Shown here one piece after another: positions 1-8,015 of a DNA stretch of 46,613 nucleotides (its first letter is position 1; each line of letters begins with the position of its first letter). Source of the stretch: Legionellaceae bacterium (GTDB lineage: Bacteria > Pseudomonadota > Gammaproteobacteria > Legionellales > Legionellaceae). The stretch spans positions 1 to 46,613 of the forward strand of contig JAUYSP010000047.1 in NCBI GenBank assembly GCA_030696305.1, read 5' to 3'. Position numbers and translations under genes: made by a program. The notes beneath the pieces were generated by a model. The model did no database searches, was not told the DNA's origin, and worked only from the letters and a program-made list of their open reading frames with translations.

Positions 1-174
1 GCCAAATAATACAAAATCACGCCAACTTTCCGCGCCGCAGATACTACCACACAAGACAACAAATAAAATTTCAATGAGTGGGTATAATTTGGATCTTGAA
101 ATTCTGGGGTCGGATAACTCTGAAAAATGAATGTCAAATCCGTTGTGTTGTAACCTTTGCATCCTTTGCCTCAT
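1..174 (-). CDS. ISAs1-family transposase, N-terminal part (cut by window edge)
   Basis: Reading the minus strand from an ATG at 174 gives 58 uninterrupted codons to the window edge. The peptide contains FSELSDPR (residues 17-24), then YPLIEILFVVLCGSICGAES (31-50) and WRDFVLFG. This DPR, hydrophobic-helix, CGA(E/D)xW pattern is typical of the N-terminal domain of ISAs1-family (H-repeat-associated) DDE transposases. The catalytic core lies outside the window, so intactness cannot be judged. No terminal inverted repeat was recognised between 175 and 231. The family call rests on remembered motif similarity, not on a search. Confidence 0.75.
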   Translation of the reverse strand, partial: MRQRMQRLQHNGFDIHFSELSDPRISRSKLYPLIEILFVVLCGSICGAESWRDFVLFG

Positions 175-231
175 AAAATAAAATGAAGCATTTGATCATT
201 TTGTTCAATATTAGTCAAATTAAATATGATT

Positions 232-288
232 TGTTGGGCCAAGGCCCAACCTACATCTTATTGATCAAATTTTGATGCGACAACCGTG
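232..288 (-). repeat. 57-nt REP element, left copy
   Basis: It contains the perfect 18-nt palindrome GTTGGGCCAAGGCCCAAC (233-250) followed by a conserved arm. Read on the minus strand it matches 46183-46239 at 56 of 57 positions. The right copy sits directly upstream of a RAYT transposase gene, so this is best read as a repetitive extragenic palindrome mobilised by that enzyme family. Confidence 0.85.
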
Positions 289-445
289 GAGTAATAATAC
301 CTATATATTGATCTAAGTCATATAAAAATGATAAGTTATGAATTCTGATACCTTGTTCTGCAAAAAATTAGTGTGATTAAATTTTTTAAGCGGGGTTTTA
401 TTGTTGTCGTACCCTATGGATTAATTAATATTAAGGACATAAATC

Positions 446-618
446 ATGGGAACTGTTAACACTGTCACAAATAGAAGGACAGATGATCAATCTACAGATA
501 CTATAGAGATGGGATCCATCAAGAAAAAATCGTTATTGATAACAAAGATGACAGCAACAATGATGAACTGATCGATTCACTTATTAAAACTCAGCCACTG
601 TGTTTATCATGTTGTTGA
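446..618 (+). pseudogene. degraded 5' region of the dioxygenase gene (two apparent frameshifts)
   Basis: An ATG at 446 has a good ribosome-binding site (AAGGA, 433-437, 8 nt upstream) but its frame stops at 571 after 41 codons. Past the A-run at 524-529 the next frame reads a plausible peptide, IVIDNKDDSNNDELIDSLIK, open to a stop at 616-618. The intact dioxygenase frame begins at 600 in the third frame. Two one-base losses, one in the A-run and one near 605-610, would join all three frames. This suggests a longer ancestral N-terminus now broken, although an unrelated short upstream ORF cannot be excluded. Confidence 0.4.
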
Positions 619-1466
619 AAGAAATCCATGATCATGTAAATACCGAATGTTACGGTAAGCACCCTGGGAAAAAAATAATTCCTTCTTCATTTAGAGCTGA
701 ATTTGATGATACTCAGGCGATACAATCTGCTATTAAGCAGCATGGGTTAGTTGTTATTAATTGTCGTCGAAAATCATTATTAATTACAGCAAAATTAATA
801 AAATCAATTTTTGGAAAGCCTATTAAAAATACCGCTGGAGGCAGAACTGGCTATATTTCTAGAATCAGAAAATCCGAAATAAAGGGGAGATTTCGAACAT
901 ATACGGCAAGTGAATTTGCAGAGCCGCTCCACACTGATGGAGGACATCTTCCAATATTCCCTCGGTTTGTTTCTTTTTACTGTGTGCAGCCAGCATTGAA
1001 TGGCGGTCTTAGTACTATTGTAAGTGTGCGTGAATTGTTGGAATCTTTGTATCAGAAATTTAATGAAGAAATCTATAGTTTTTTACAACCAAACTTTCTT
1101 CAAATCGACACAATGTATAGTAGAAATATAAGCAAACAACTCTTTTTTAGACTGGAAAATAACGAAATAGGTCTATCTTATTGGCCAGTAATGTTCAATG
1201 TTAAAACCAGTGAAACTGGTAGCAATATGCTACTAGCAATCAATAAATTTATACATGATCCCGTAAATCAATATCGATTTAAATTAGAAAAACATGAACT
1301 ATTGGTAGTAGATAATTGCCGTGTATTGCATAGTAGAACCGCATTCCATAAAAATGACCAACGATGCTTACTGAGATTATGGAATGGCCTTGTTGAGCCA
1401 GGAAAAATTGAGGTTCTAAGTGATTGGAGGGATCTGGAAACCTCGGTCGAACGCTGCTCTTACTAG
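600..1466 (+). CDS. TauD/TfdA-family Fe(II)/2-oxoglutarate-dependent dioxygenase
   Basis: The 288-residue protein has the facial triad of this family: HTD at 111-113 (first His and Asp), a distal His at 244 in VLHSRT, and a 2-oxoglutarate-binding Arg near 259 in QRCLLRLW. GGLSTIVS (135-142) is the usual strand after the iron site. Length is close to that of TauD (about 280 aa), so the catalytic fold looks complete. The substrate is unknown; relatives act on taurine, amino acids or peptide-bound residues. The start is doubtful: GTG at 600 and ATG at 609 lack a clear ribosome-binding site, while the good site upstream at 446 is out of frame (see that entry). The gene stands alone between a mobile-element remnant and a porin-like gene, a typical setting for an acquired accessory gene. 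It may be poorly expressed or decaying. Confidence 0.75.
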   Translation: MFIMLLKEIHDHVNTECYGKHPGKKIIPSSFRAEFDDTQAIQSAIKQHGLVVINCRRKSLLITAKLIKSIFGKPIKNTAGGRTGYISRIRKSEIKGRFRTYTASEFAEPLHTDGGHLPIFPRFVSFYCVQPALNGGLSTIVSVRELLESLYQKFNEEIYSFLQPNFLQIDTMYSRNISKQLFFRLENNEIGLSYWPVMFNVKTSETGSNMLLAINKFIHDPVNQYRFKLEKHELLVVDNCRVLHSRTAFHKNDQRCLLRLWNGLVEPGKIEVLSDWRDLETSVERCSY

Positions 1467-1788
1467 TTTGAAACGAGTACTTTTTCATATCAGAGACGTG
1501 TATTTGTATTTTTTGGGGAATTACCTGGCTTGTCATGCTTCATAATCCGATGGTAACATAATGCAACAATGTTTGTGAGCTGGAGAAACCATATTCAAAT
1601 ACTTATTGGAAAAGGTTGCTTTGTTGCTAGAACAGAACCTAGGGTAAGGGGTATCGTCATTTCTGAAGGGATTATGAGTAGTAGTAAGTCCGTTGCCTTA
1701 ATAAGGCACTGCGTCTTTTAAATGAAGGTAGGGTAGCTAAACTGATTGGTTATATCAAATAATAGGTTAATAGGACAAGGATGATTTC
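1467..1788. other. intergenic, no gene seen
   Basis: 322 bases between the dioxygenase and the outer-membrane protein. A short hairpin (1694-1708, TGCCTT/AAGGCA) is followed closely by TCTTTT and could be a weak terminator. No coding frame with convincing composition was found on either strand. Confidence 0.5.
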
Positions 1789-2499
1789 ATGAAAAAAATT
1801 AGTGTGATTGCGTTTATTTTGGGGGCTGGATACTTTGCTATAGGGCAGGCAGGTACAATTGGGGCCGATTCTACTTCTCCGCAAGTGGTTTCAGGTGTGA
1901 AGCCTTATCTCAGTGTTGATAGTTCTTATACGTGGATTAAAGCAAAAGGATATTCTATAAATAACCGTACCCCTTTTCTTACCTCGAAGCCATGGGGTGG
2001 GCGATTAGCAGCAGGTTTTAATTATCCTATCTCCGAGACTGTTCGACTTAGTGCCGAGTTTGGTGGCGGATATTATGGTGAAAAAGCAGGTATAGCACCT
2101 GCTGTTGGTTACAATTGCAGAGCCACTACAGATGGGTATGATTTGTTAGTTGGTGCTATATATGGTTTACGTCCGTTCGATTTATTTGGCGGTGTCGGTG
2201 TCATGTCGCAAAACAGGCGGGTTACTTTAAAACAAAATTTATCTCTAAATAGCGGAGGCCAATTTTCGGGTGTTTTGACACAAAAATATAACGCGACTCA
2301 ATCGTTACCAGAAGTTAAGGTTGGAGGAATTTATAACCTGAATAACAATATTGCATTATCACTAGCATATATGCATGTTTTTGGCACGAATTTACAAGCT
2401 ACCTATACAATATCAGCAACGAGTCAGAATGGTTTTATAGATACACGGAACACAACGCTTGACTCTATTTTATTAGGTATCCGTTACTACATTGTATAG
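1789..2499 (+). CDS. small outer-membrane beta-barrel protein
   Basis: The 236-aa product begins with a signal peptide (MKK, a hydrophobic core, cleavage probably after GQAG near residue 22). It continues with alternating polar/aromatic strands rich in Gly, Tyr and Asn, such as GFNYPISETVRLSAEFGGGY and ALSLAYMHVFGT, and ends in the strand LGIRYYIV. This is the layout of 8- to 10-strand OmpA/OmpX- or opacity-type barrels common in Legionella and Coxiella. No periplasmic OmpA domain is attached. The start is supported by ACAAGGA 7-8 nt upstream. A strong hairpin follows downstream at 2667-2709. Function (adhesin, porin or structural) cannot be told from sequence. Confidence 0.75.
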   Translation: MKKISVIAFILGAGYFAIGQAGTIGADSTSPQVVSGVKPYLSVDSSYTWIKAKGYSINNRTPFLTSKPWGGRLAAGFNYPISETVRLSAEFGGGYYGEKAGIAPAVGYNCRATTDGYDLLVGAIYGLRPFDLFGGVGVMSQNRRVTLKQNLSLNSGGQFSGVLTQKYNATQSLPEVKVGGIYNLNNNIALSLAYMHVFGTNLQATYTISATSQNGFIDTRNTTLDSILLGIRYYIV

Positions 2500-2666
2500 G
2501 CAGAGGCTGATCGGATGTCTATAGCTCGACACCAATAGAGTAGTACTATTTTTCCCGGCCACATTTATTAACCGGATTGTATGAACGGTGGTTTTTATTA
2601 GGATCCTGGAGGTAATTACTTCTCTATGTTGCTAAACCATCTTAGCCGGCAAGTAGCAAAGCGCAG

Positions 2667-2709
2667 AGTGCCCCTGATATTTTGGTTATACGCCAAATAT
2701 AGGGGCACT
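2667..2709 (+). terminator. hairpin terminator downstream of the outer-membrane barrel gene
   Basis: Arms AGTGCCCC and GGGGCACT are extended inward by TGATATTTTGG and CCAAATATA with one mismatch, and followed by TTTAATT. The stem is long and stable but the T-tract is short. Confidence 0.6.
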
Positions 2710-2961
2710 TTAATTATGTTATAGTCATCTAACTCGTTGACTCACATCGAAAAAAATCAACGTGCCGAAAAAGATATTATCGTAGTTTTCCTGATTTATA
2801 GCCACATTAACAGAAAGCAATTCCGAGGACATTAGAGGAATACGTTATTTAAATAGAATGGTTAGAATACTTCGTTTTACGAAGAGTAGTGGAATAAGGA
2901 AAGTGTTTAATCGGAAGATGAAAGAATCGTACTTATCAGAAATATCTGCCACTGCAGGTAT

Positions 2962-2984
2962 ATCCCTCGCTTCGCTCGGGTGAT
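2962..2984. repeat. REP-like repeat fragment (family B)
   Basis: The core CCCTCGCTTCGCTCGGG resembles the elements at 41647-41679 and 11577-11605. All share the pattern ATCCCTC-N2-T-N-CG-N-T-N-GGGATGA, degenerate here at the right end. Confidence 0.5.
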
Positions 2985-3018
2985 GTGGGGGAGTTACAAA
3001 TAAACCAATCAAAATAAC

Positions 3019-3051
3019 GACGCCAATATATGTATTAATTATATTGGCGTC
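3019..3051 (-). terminator. palindrome overlapping the tRNA-Glu 3' end
   Basis: GACGCCAATATA (3019-3030) and TATATTGGCGTC (3040-3051) form a perfect 12-bp stem around a 9-nt loop. On the minus strand it starts within the last bases of tRNA-Glu, including the CCA end, and is followed by GTTATTTTGATT. It probably terminates the tRNA transcript, but its stem competes with the tRNA 3' end. Confidence 0.55.
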
Positions 3052-3120
3052 CCCAAGGGGATTCGAACCCCTGTTGCCGCCGTGAAAGGGCAGTGTCCTA
3101 GGCCTCTAGACGATGGGGAC
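3045..3120 (-). tRNA. tRNA-Glu (anticodon TTC)
   Basis: The 76-nt minus-strand sequence begins GTCCCCATCGTCTAGAGGCC, has anticodon loop CTTTCAC (TTC), T-arm GGGGTTCGAATCCCC, and ends GGGGACGCCA with an encoded CCA. It closely matches gammaproteobacterial tRNA-Glu. It lies 20 nt downstream of tRNA-Ala and is likely processed from the same transcript. Confidence 0.97.
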
Positions 3121-3140
3121 TAAGGTTTGTTTAGGTAGCT

Positions 3141-3216
<76 letters not shown>

Positions 3217-3229
3217 AAACTGTGCGCGC

Positions 3230-3259
3230 AGTATATGAGAGTTAGTCGGTACCTGTCAA
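3230..3259 (-). promoter_or_regulatory. sigma-70 promoter of the tRNA-Ala/tRNA-Glu pair
   Basis: On the minus strand TTGACA (3254-3259) is followed by an 18-nt spacer and TATACT (3230-3235), about 13 nt before the tRNA 5' end. The GC-rich bases after the -10 (GCGCGC) resemble the discriminator of stringently controlled stable-RNA promoters. Confidence 0.8.
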
Positions 3260-3269
3260 GGATTTATAA

Positions 3270-4175
3270 TCAGATTTTGCAATTTTTTTCTGATATGCGA
3301 TTTTGCACATAGGATAATAAGTCGAGAAGGTTGCGAGCCTTGGTTCCAAACTGTGCTAGGGCCTGTCGAGCCATGTCGATGTGATCTTGAATTAACTGGG
3401 CTAATCGGGCTTCGTCATATAAATTAGCAAATGTTTGCTTTTCATTGGCGCTATCGGACGAACGGCCTTTGCCCAATGAATCGGAGTGACTATAGCGATC
3501 TAAATAATCATCTTGCATTTGAAAAAGCAGGCCTAAATGCATAGCAAATTGACGAAGTGCTTTAGCTGATGCTTCAGACGTTTCACTGGCCGCTAACACC
3601 ATGTTAATGCACGCGAGAATCAATTTACCCGTTTTGAGTAAATGAATTTCACATAATTGGGCTTCGCTGATGTTCGGATTGGTCAGCTCGGTCATATCTA
3701 AGCTTTGCCCGCTGACCATACCCGAAGGGCCTGAGGCTAATAATAATTCATGAGCTACGGCTACAACCTGAGGCATCGTCAGGGATAGTGGTAATTGACA
3801 CAATAAGGTGTCAATAGCCAATGCCTGCATGCCATCGCCTACTAAAATTGCAGTTGCTTCATCGAATGCGCGATGACAGCTTGGTATACCACGACGTAGG
3901 TCGTCATTATCCATGGCCGGTAAATCATCATGTACTAATGAAAACGAGTGAACTAGTTCAATGGCTGCGGCAATTGTATCTAAAGCACGAGCATTGGTGT
4001 CGAATAGCTCGCCACATAAATAAACCAAAATCGGCCGTAAACGCTTACCACCAGGAAATAGCGAATAAAAAATAGCTTCTTTGATACGCCTTGCGGGGAT
4101 ATCTGCTGCATAGACGACATCATGAAGTACTTGTTCGAGGCGTGCTTTATAGTGGATAATCGTGGGGTTATTCAT
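3270..4175 (-). CDS. ispA: farnesyl/geranyl diphosphate synthase (polyprenyl synthetase)
   Basis: IspA condenses IPP with DMAPP/GPP to farnesyl diphosphate, the cytosolic precursor of ubiquinone and undecaprenyl chains. The 301-aa product carries the first Asp-rich motif [10 protein letters not shown] (83-92), the second Asp-rich motif FQMQDDYLD, and GGKRLRP (42-48), which binds diphosphate. Length matches E. coli IspA (299). I start it at the ATG at 4175, which overlaps the xseB stop (ATGAATAA), instead of the longer in-frame start at 4232 that would intrude on xseB. In many gammaproteobacteria dxs follows xseB-ispA; here the two tRNA genes follow instead. Confidence 0.93.
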   Translation of the reverse strand: MNNPTIIHYKARLEQVLHDVVYAADIPARRIKEAIFYSLFPGGKRLRPILVYLCGELFDTNARALDTIAAAIELVHSFSLVHDDLPAMDNDDLRRGIPSCHRAFDEATAILVGDGMQALAIDTLLCQLPLSLTMPQVVAVAHELLLASGPSGMVSGQSLDMTELTNPNISEAQLCEIHLLKTGKLILACINMVLAASETSEASAKALRQFAMHLGLLFQMQDDYLDRYSHSDSLGKGRSSDSANEKQTFANLYDEARLAQLIQDHIDMARQALAQFGTKARNLLDLLSYVQNRISEKNCKI

Positions 4176-4383
4176 TATCAGAACCATTTGTCGATGGATT
4201 GATAGAAAGCAGCTCAATTTTTTGCTCAGCATTGTTGAGTGTTTCTTGGCAGGTACGAGCTAACGTAATTCCCTTCTCAAATTGTTTTAATGAGTCTTCT
4301 AGGGATAACTCGCCCTTTTCTAATTGCATGACAATTGCTTCTAATTCGGCAATAGATGTTTCAAATTGTATAGGTTTAGTCAT
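4168..4383 (-). CDS. xseB: exodeoxyribonuclease VII small subunit
   Basis: The 71-aa protein starts [20 protein letters not shown] and contains [19 protein letters not shown], the diagnostic helix pair of XseB. It binds the large subunit XseA to degrade single-stranded DNA to oligonucleotides. It is the first gene of an xseB-ispA operon with an 8-nt overlap. The start lies 70 bp from the divergent radA start, so the two transcripts share a short promoter region. Confidence 0.93.
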   Translation of the reverse strand: MTKPIQFETSIAELEAIVMQLEKGELSLEDSLKQFEKGITLARTCQETLNNAEQKIELLSINPSTNGSDNE

Positions 4384-4453
4384 CGAATCACAAAATTAGG
4401 TTATAATTTTCTGAGGATTATACCTAAGGATTGCAGAAAGAGGTATTTATTTT

Positions 4454-5800
4454 ATGAAAGTCAAAACACGTTTTGTCTGTGCCCATTGTGCGGCAACGTA
4501 TTCTCAATGGTCTGGACAGTGTATTCAATGTGGCGCTTGGAATGGGATTAGTGAAGAAGGTGTTTCCTTAAATGTGCGGGGGGCTCGAGGTCATTATGCG
4601 AATCAACGTTCAGCAATCACGCTGATCGAAGATGTGGTAATTGATCGCGAAATTCGTATGGATTGCGGTTTGTCTGAATTAAATCGTGTTTTGGGAGGGG
4701 GCTTAGTTGATGGCTCTGTAGTCTTAATTGGCGGTGATCCTGGAATAGGAAAATCAACCCTTTTATTACAAACGTTAGCTAATTTATCAGTCAACGAACG
4801 TGTATTGTATGTCACTGGCGAAGAGTCATTGCAGCAAGTTGCGATGCGAGCTAAACGCTTGCAATTACCTTTGCAGGGCTTACGATTATTGGCCGAAACG
4901 CAAGTAGAAGCAATTATAGATCATGCTCAGAAAGAAAAGCCGCGTGTGATCGTGATAGATTCAATCCAAACAATTTTTACTGAAACAATTGCTTCAGCAC
5001 CCGGGGGTGTTGGGCAAGTACGTGAGGCAGCAGCACAATTGGTTCGTTTTGCTAAAATGAGTCAAACTGCTGTCTTTTTGGTAGGCCACGTGACAAAAGA
5101 AGGGGCTTTAGCTGGGCCTCGTGTATTAGAGCACATGGTTGATTGTGTGTTGTATTTTGAAGGACAAAGCGATAGCCGGTTTCGAGTGATTCGAGCGATT
5201 AAAAATCGCTTCGGTGCGGTGAATGAATTGGGTGTTTTCGCTATGACTGATCGTGGCTTAAAAGAAGTAGCAAATCCATCCGCAATTTTTTTATCAAGAC
5301 AGCCAGAGCCAACTCCCGGCAGTGCAGTGATGGTTACTTGGGAAGGTTCTCGCCCTATGTTGGTTGAGGTTCAAGCCTTAGTGGATGAGGCTCATGGTCA
5401 GCAAGCCAGGCGAGTAACCGCGGGTTTAGAGCATAATCGACTAGCAATTTTATTGGCTGTATTGCACCGACACGGTGGCATAGCCACATTTGATCAAGAT
5501 GTTTTTATTAATGTGGTGGGCGGAGTAAAAGTTACGGAAACTGCGAGTGATTTAGCGCTTATTGCTGCCGTAGTTTCAAGCTTGCGTAATCGGATTTTTA
5601 ATTCTGAAACGATTATTTTTGGTGAAATAGGGTTAGCTGGGGAAATTAGACCAGTGCAAAGTGGCCATGAACGCTTAAAAGAAGCTGCTAAACATGGGTT
5701 TAAATATGCAATCGTTCCGCATGCGAACGCTCCTAAACAGGCGATGGATATCGAGGTATTTGCGGTTAAACATTTACAAGATGTACTAGAAAAAATCTAA
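4454..5800 (+). CDS. radA: DNA repair protein RadA (branch-migration ATPase)
   Basis: RadA processes recombination intermediates with RecA by DNA branch migration. The 448-aa protein has the N-terminal C4 zinc finger (C9, C12, C23, C26), a RecA-like ATPase with Walker A GGDPGIGKST (93-102), the RadA-specific KNRFG motif near residue 252, and a C-terminal Lon-protease-like domain (roughly 300-448) with GGVKVTETASDLA. Length is close to E. coli RadA (460). AAAGAGG upstream supports the start. It is followed after 21 nt by a glycosyltransferase that may be cotranscribed without functional link. Confidence 0.96.
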   Translation: MKVKTRFVCAHCAATYSQWSGQCIQCGAWNGISEEGVSLNVRGARGHYANQRSAITLIEDVVIDREIRMDCGLSELNRVLGGGLVDGSVVLIGGDPGIGKSTLLLQTLANLSVNERVLYVTGEESLQQVAMRAKRLQLPLQGLRLLAETQVEAIIDHAQKEKPRVIVIDSIQTIFTETIASAPGGVGQVREAAAQLVRFAKMSQTAVFLVGHVTKEGALAGPRVLEHMVDCVLYFEGQSDSRFRVIRAIKNRFGAVNELGVFAMTDRGLKEVANPSAIFLSRQPEPTPGSAVMVTWEGSRPMLVEVQALVDEAHGQQARRVTAGLEHNRLAILLAVLHRHGGIATFDQDVFINVVGGVKVTETASDLALIAAVVSSLRNRIFNSETIIFGEIGLAGEIRPVQSGHERLKEAAKHGFKYAIVPHANAPKQAMDIEVFAVKHLQDVLEKI

Positions 5801-5821
5801 GACTACGAGTATTATCGCGGC

Positions 5822-6943
5822 ATGAATATTTTACATGTTTATAAGACATTTATTAATGACACCATAGGTGGTGTGGAACAAGTTATTGCTAATATTGTTA
5901 AAACAGGCAATTTGGATGATTTCGAGCATAACGTGCTTTCATTGTCACCAACCTGTTCAGATGTGGATACCTCGTTTGCGGGGGTTAAAAATCTCCGTTA
6001 CAAAGAGCAATTTTCAATTGCTTCGAACTCATTTTCGCTTGCATTGTTCCGTGATTTTCGGTCGTTAGTAAGTCAATATGATTTGATTCATTATCATTTC
6101 CCATGGCCGTTTGCGGATATGATGCATCTTTTTTGGCAAATTAAAAAGCCATCAGTTGTGACTTATCACTCTGATATTGTGCGACAGAAGAAATTATCCT
6201 ATTTATACTCACCTCTGATGCATCGTTTTTTACGCTCCGTAGATTTATTGGTGGCTACTTCACCCAATTATTTAGAAACTAGTCCCGTGTTACAAACGTA
6301 TCAAAGTAAAACGAAAGTAGTGCCTATCGGAATCAGTAAGGCCAATTATGTGCTTCCTTCGCAGGAGCGAAAAATGTATTGGCAAAAGCGTTTAGGCGAG
6401 CGTTTCTTTTTATTTGTTGGTGTGATGCGTTACTACAAAGGGTTGCATATATTACTTGAAGCAATACAATATGCTGAGTTTCCTGTGGTGATAGTGGGGA
6501 CTGGGCCAATAGAAAACGAATTGAAACGCCAAGCCAATAAGTTACAACTAACTAATGTGCATTTTTTAGGACGTGTATCGGATAGCGATAAGAATGCTTT
6601 ATTGCAATTATCGACTTCAATGGTGTTTCCGTCACATCTGCGCTCAGAAGCTTTTGGCGTATCGCTTTTAGAAGGCGCTATGTTCGGTAAACCGCTAATT
6701 TCAACGGAAATTGGCACAGGTACAAGCTTTATTAATATCGACGGAAAAACCGGCATCGTAGTCCCACCGGCCGATCCGATGGCACTCAGGCAGGCGATGG
6801 ATTTTATTTGGAACCATCCTGAAGAAAGTAAATTGATGGGGAAACATGCCGCGGCGCGTTATCGCTATTTATTTACAAGTAGTAAAATGGTTGCAGAGTA
6901 TGAGAAATTATATCAAAAAGTGCTTATTCGGCATGGTACTTAA
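5822..6943 (+). CDS. GT4-family glycosyltransferase (GT-B fold)
   Basis: The 373-aa protein has a GT-B layout: an N-terminal half beginning MNILHVYKTF with a GGVEQVI loop, and a C-terminal half with GVMRYYKGLHILLEA. The retaining-GT4 signature SEAFGVSLLEGAMFGKPLIS carries the E-x7-E pair (E276 and E284), followed by IDGKTGIVVPPADP. Such enzymes add a nucleotide-activated hexose, commonly to LPS, capsule or exopolysaccharide. The acceptor is unknown and no surface-polysaccharide cluster surrounds it; the Stealth protein at 40600 is the only other candidate of that class here. The stop lies one base from that of the convergent GHKL gene. A ribosome-binding site is not obvious. Confidence 0.88.
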   Translation: MNILHVYKTFINDTIGGVEQVIANIVKTGNLDDFEHNVLSLSPTCSDVDTSFAGVKNLRYKEQFSIASNSFSLALFRDFRSLVSQYDLIHYHFPWPFADMMHLFWQIKKPSVVTYHSDIVRQKKLSYLYSPLMHRFLRSVDLLVATSPNYLETSPVLQTYQSKTKVVPIGISKANYVLPSQERKMYWQKRLGERFFLFVGVMRYYKGLHILLEAIQYAEFPVVIVGTGPIENELKRQANKLQLTNVHFLGRVSDSDKNALLQLSTSMVFPSHLRSEAFGVSLLEGAMFGKPLISTEIGTGTSFINIDGKTGIVVPPADPMALRQAMDFIWNHPEESKLMGKHAAARYRYLFTSSKMVAEYEKLYQKVLIRHGT

Positions 6944-6944
6944 T

Positions 6945-7970
6945 TCATTTTTTTATAGAGTGCTGTAAGTCATCCTCATTTTCGGTATCTGACATTCCTT
7001 CTAAAGGGTTGGGGGAGGGTAATGGATTGTAAAAAAAACCATTATTACCTGGGCAGTTAGGACTGTCTTCTGACGATGAAGCATCACTTTTCTTTGGAAT
7101 ACTACTGGAACTCGATTCGATGGTCGTCGTCCCGCTGGTTGATCTAGATCGGGTCAACGAATCATCGGAAAACGACCGTAATATCACGGTGTGTAAATCT
7201 TCGCTCAGCGTGTCATCGCTCCCATTCACTTCGTTGATCAAGAAAGGTGATTTTTGTGTAGTTATTTCAATTTTTGCTCCAGGAAAGCCGCTTGCTCCAT
7301 TGTTAGAAAACTTAATTGCGGATGAAAAATCCGGAGAGCGTACTGGTGCAATTCGCGAGTTAAACTCGCGACCCGTTAATATTTGAAAAATCAAATGGTG
7401 CACGCCTTGTCCCGCACCACCTAACAAGCCTTTTAGTTTTCGTTTCTTTTTATCGCTGTTACCCCAGTGATTATTGATCAGGTAATTTAATTGTTGACGT
7501 TCATTTTCTACTGTTAATAAAAAGTCTGGTGGAAATCCAGGACCGGCATCCAAAAAAGTCATTATTATTTCATTGTTTGAAATTTCAATATTAAAATTTA
7601 AGTATACATGGGTATTATCATTGCGATGATCCTTCAAATGGTATTCTATAACCGCATCAATGGCATTTTTTAATATCTCGAAAAAGCTGTCATGTAATAA
7701 ATTATATCCTGGTGAAGCAAAAATAATTTGTTGTTCTTCTTCTGTAAATTTAGTTAAAACACCGTCTGTCATTTTATCTTGTAGCATGCCAACTGGATTG
7801 GTGATTTCAGAAAGTTCATTGTATAACCTTAGATATCGTTTATATTTTGTAGAGTAAAGCGAGATATCTGATGTGTTGATCGTTTTTACGAGACGCAGAT
7901 ATTCTGTTAAATCTATATCCAAAGTGGTGGAGCCATTTTTTTCAGTAAATATCTTGGTACTAATTAACAT
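6945..7970 (-). CDS. orphan GHKL-ATPase-domain protein with Ser-rich tail
   Basis: The 341-aa protein contains a histidine-kinase-type ATP-binding domain: N-box FFEILKNAIDAV (96-107), G1 box DAGPGFP (141-147), and G2 box GLLGGAGQGVHHL (181-193). It has no transmembrane segment, no sensor domain and no recognisable phosphoacceptor His box in the first 90 residues. The last 75 residues are low-complexity Ser/Asp/Asn/Pro and end in an acidic stretch (SDTENEDD) before a basic tip. No response regulator is adjacent. It could be an atypical kinase, an Hsp90/MutL-like ATPase or a secreted effector. The acidic C-terminus resembles Dot/Icm E-block signals, but that is inference. Confidence 0.6.
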   Translation of the reverse strand: MLISTKIFTEKNGSTTLDIDLTEYLRLVKTINTSDISLYSTKYKRYLRLYNELSEITNPVGMLQDKMTDGVLTKFTEEEQQIIFASPGYNLLHDSFFEILKNAIDAVIEYHLKDHRNDNTHVYLNFNIEISNNEIIMTFLDAGPGFPPDFLLTVENERQQLNYLINNHWGNSDKKKRKLKGLLGGAGQGVHHLIFQILTGREFNSRIAPVRSPDFSSAIKFSNNGASGFPGAKIEITTQKSPFLINEVNGSDDTLSEDLHTVILRSFSDDSLTRSRSTSGTTTIESSSSSIPKKSDASSSEDSPNCPGNNGFFYNPLPSPNPLEGMSDTENEDDLQHSIKK

Positions 7971-8015
7971 GCAGTTTAGCTCATTGGTCAGTTGATAAGT
8001 ATTTTTAACATAAGT

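Larger units (their letters stand above)
2500..3018. other. intergenic, terminator and REP-like fragment, no gene seen
   Basis: About 520 bases between the barrel gene and the tRNAs. It contains the hairpin at 2667-2709 and a REP-like fragment at 2962-2984. Stops are dense in all frames and no coding signal is visible. Confidence 0.5.

Noticed and set aside
418-438. PmrA-box-like sequence (CTTAATATT, 2 nt, TTAAT on the minus strand)
   Set aside because: It faces away from the nearby gene and overlaps its ribosome-binding site; AT-rich DNA gives such matches by chance.
1279-1536. 85-codon minus-strand frame over the dioxygenase 3' end
   Set aside because: It lies antisense to the catalytic His region, has no ribosome-binding site and no recognisable composition.
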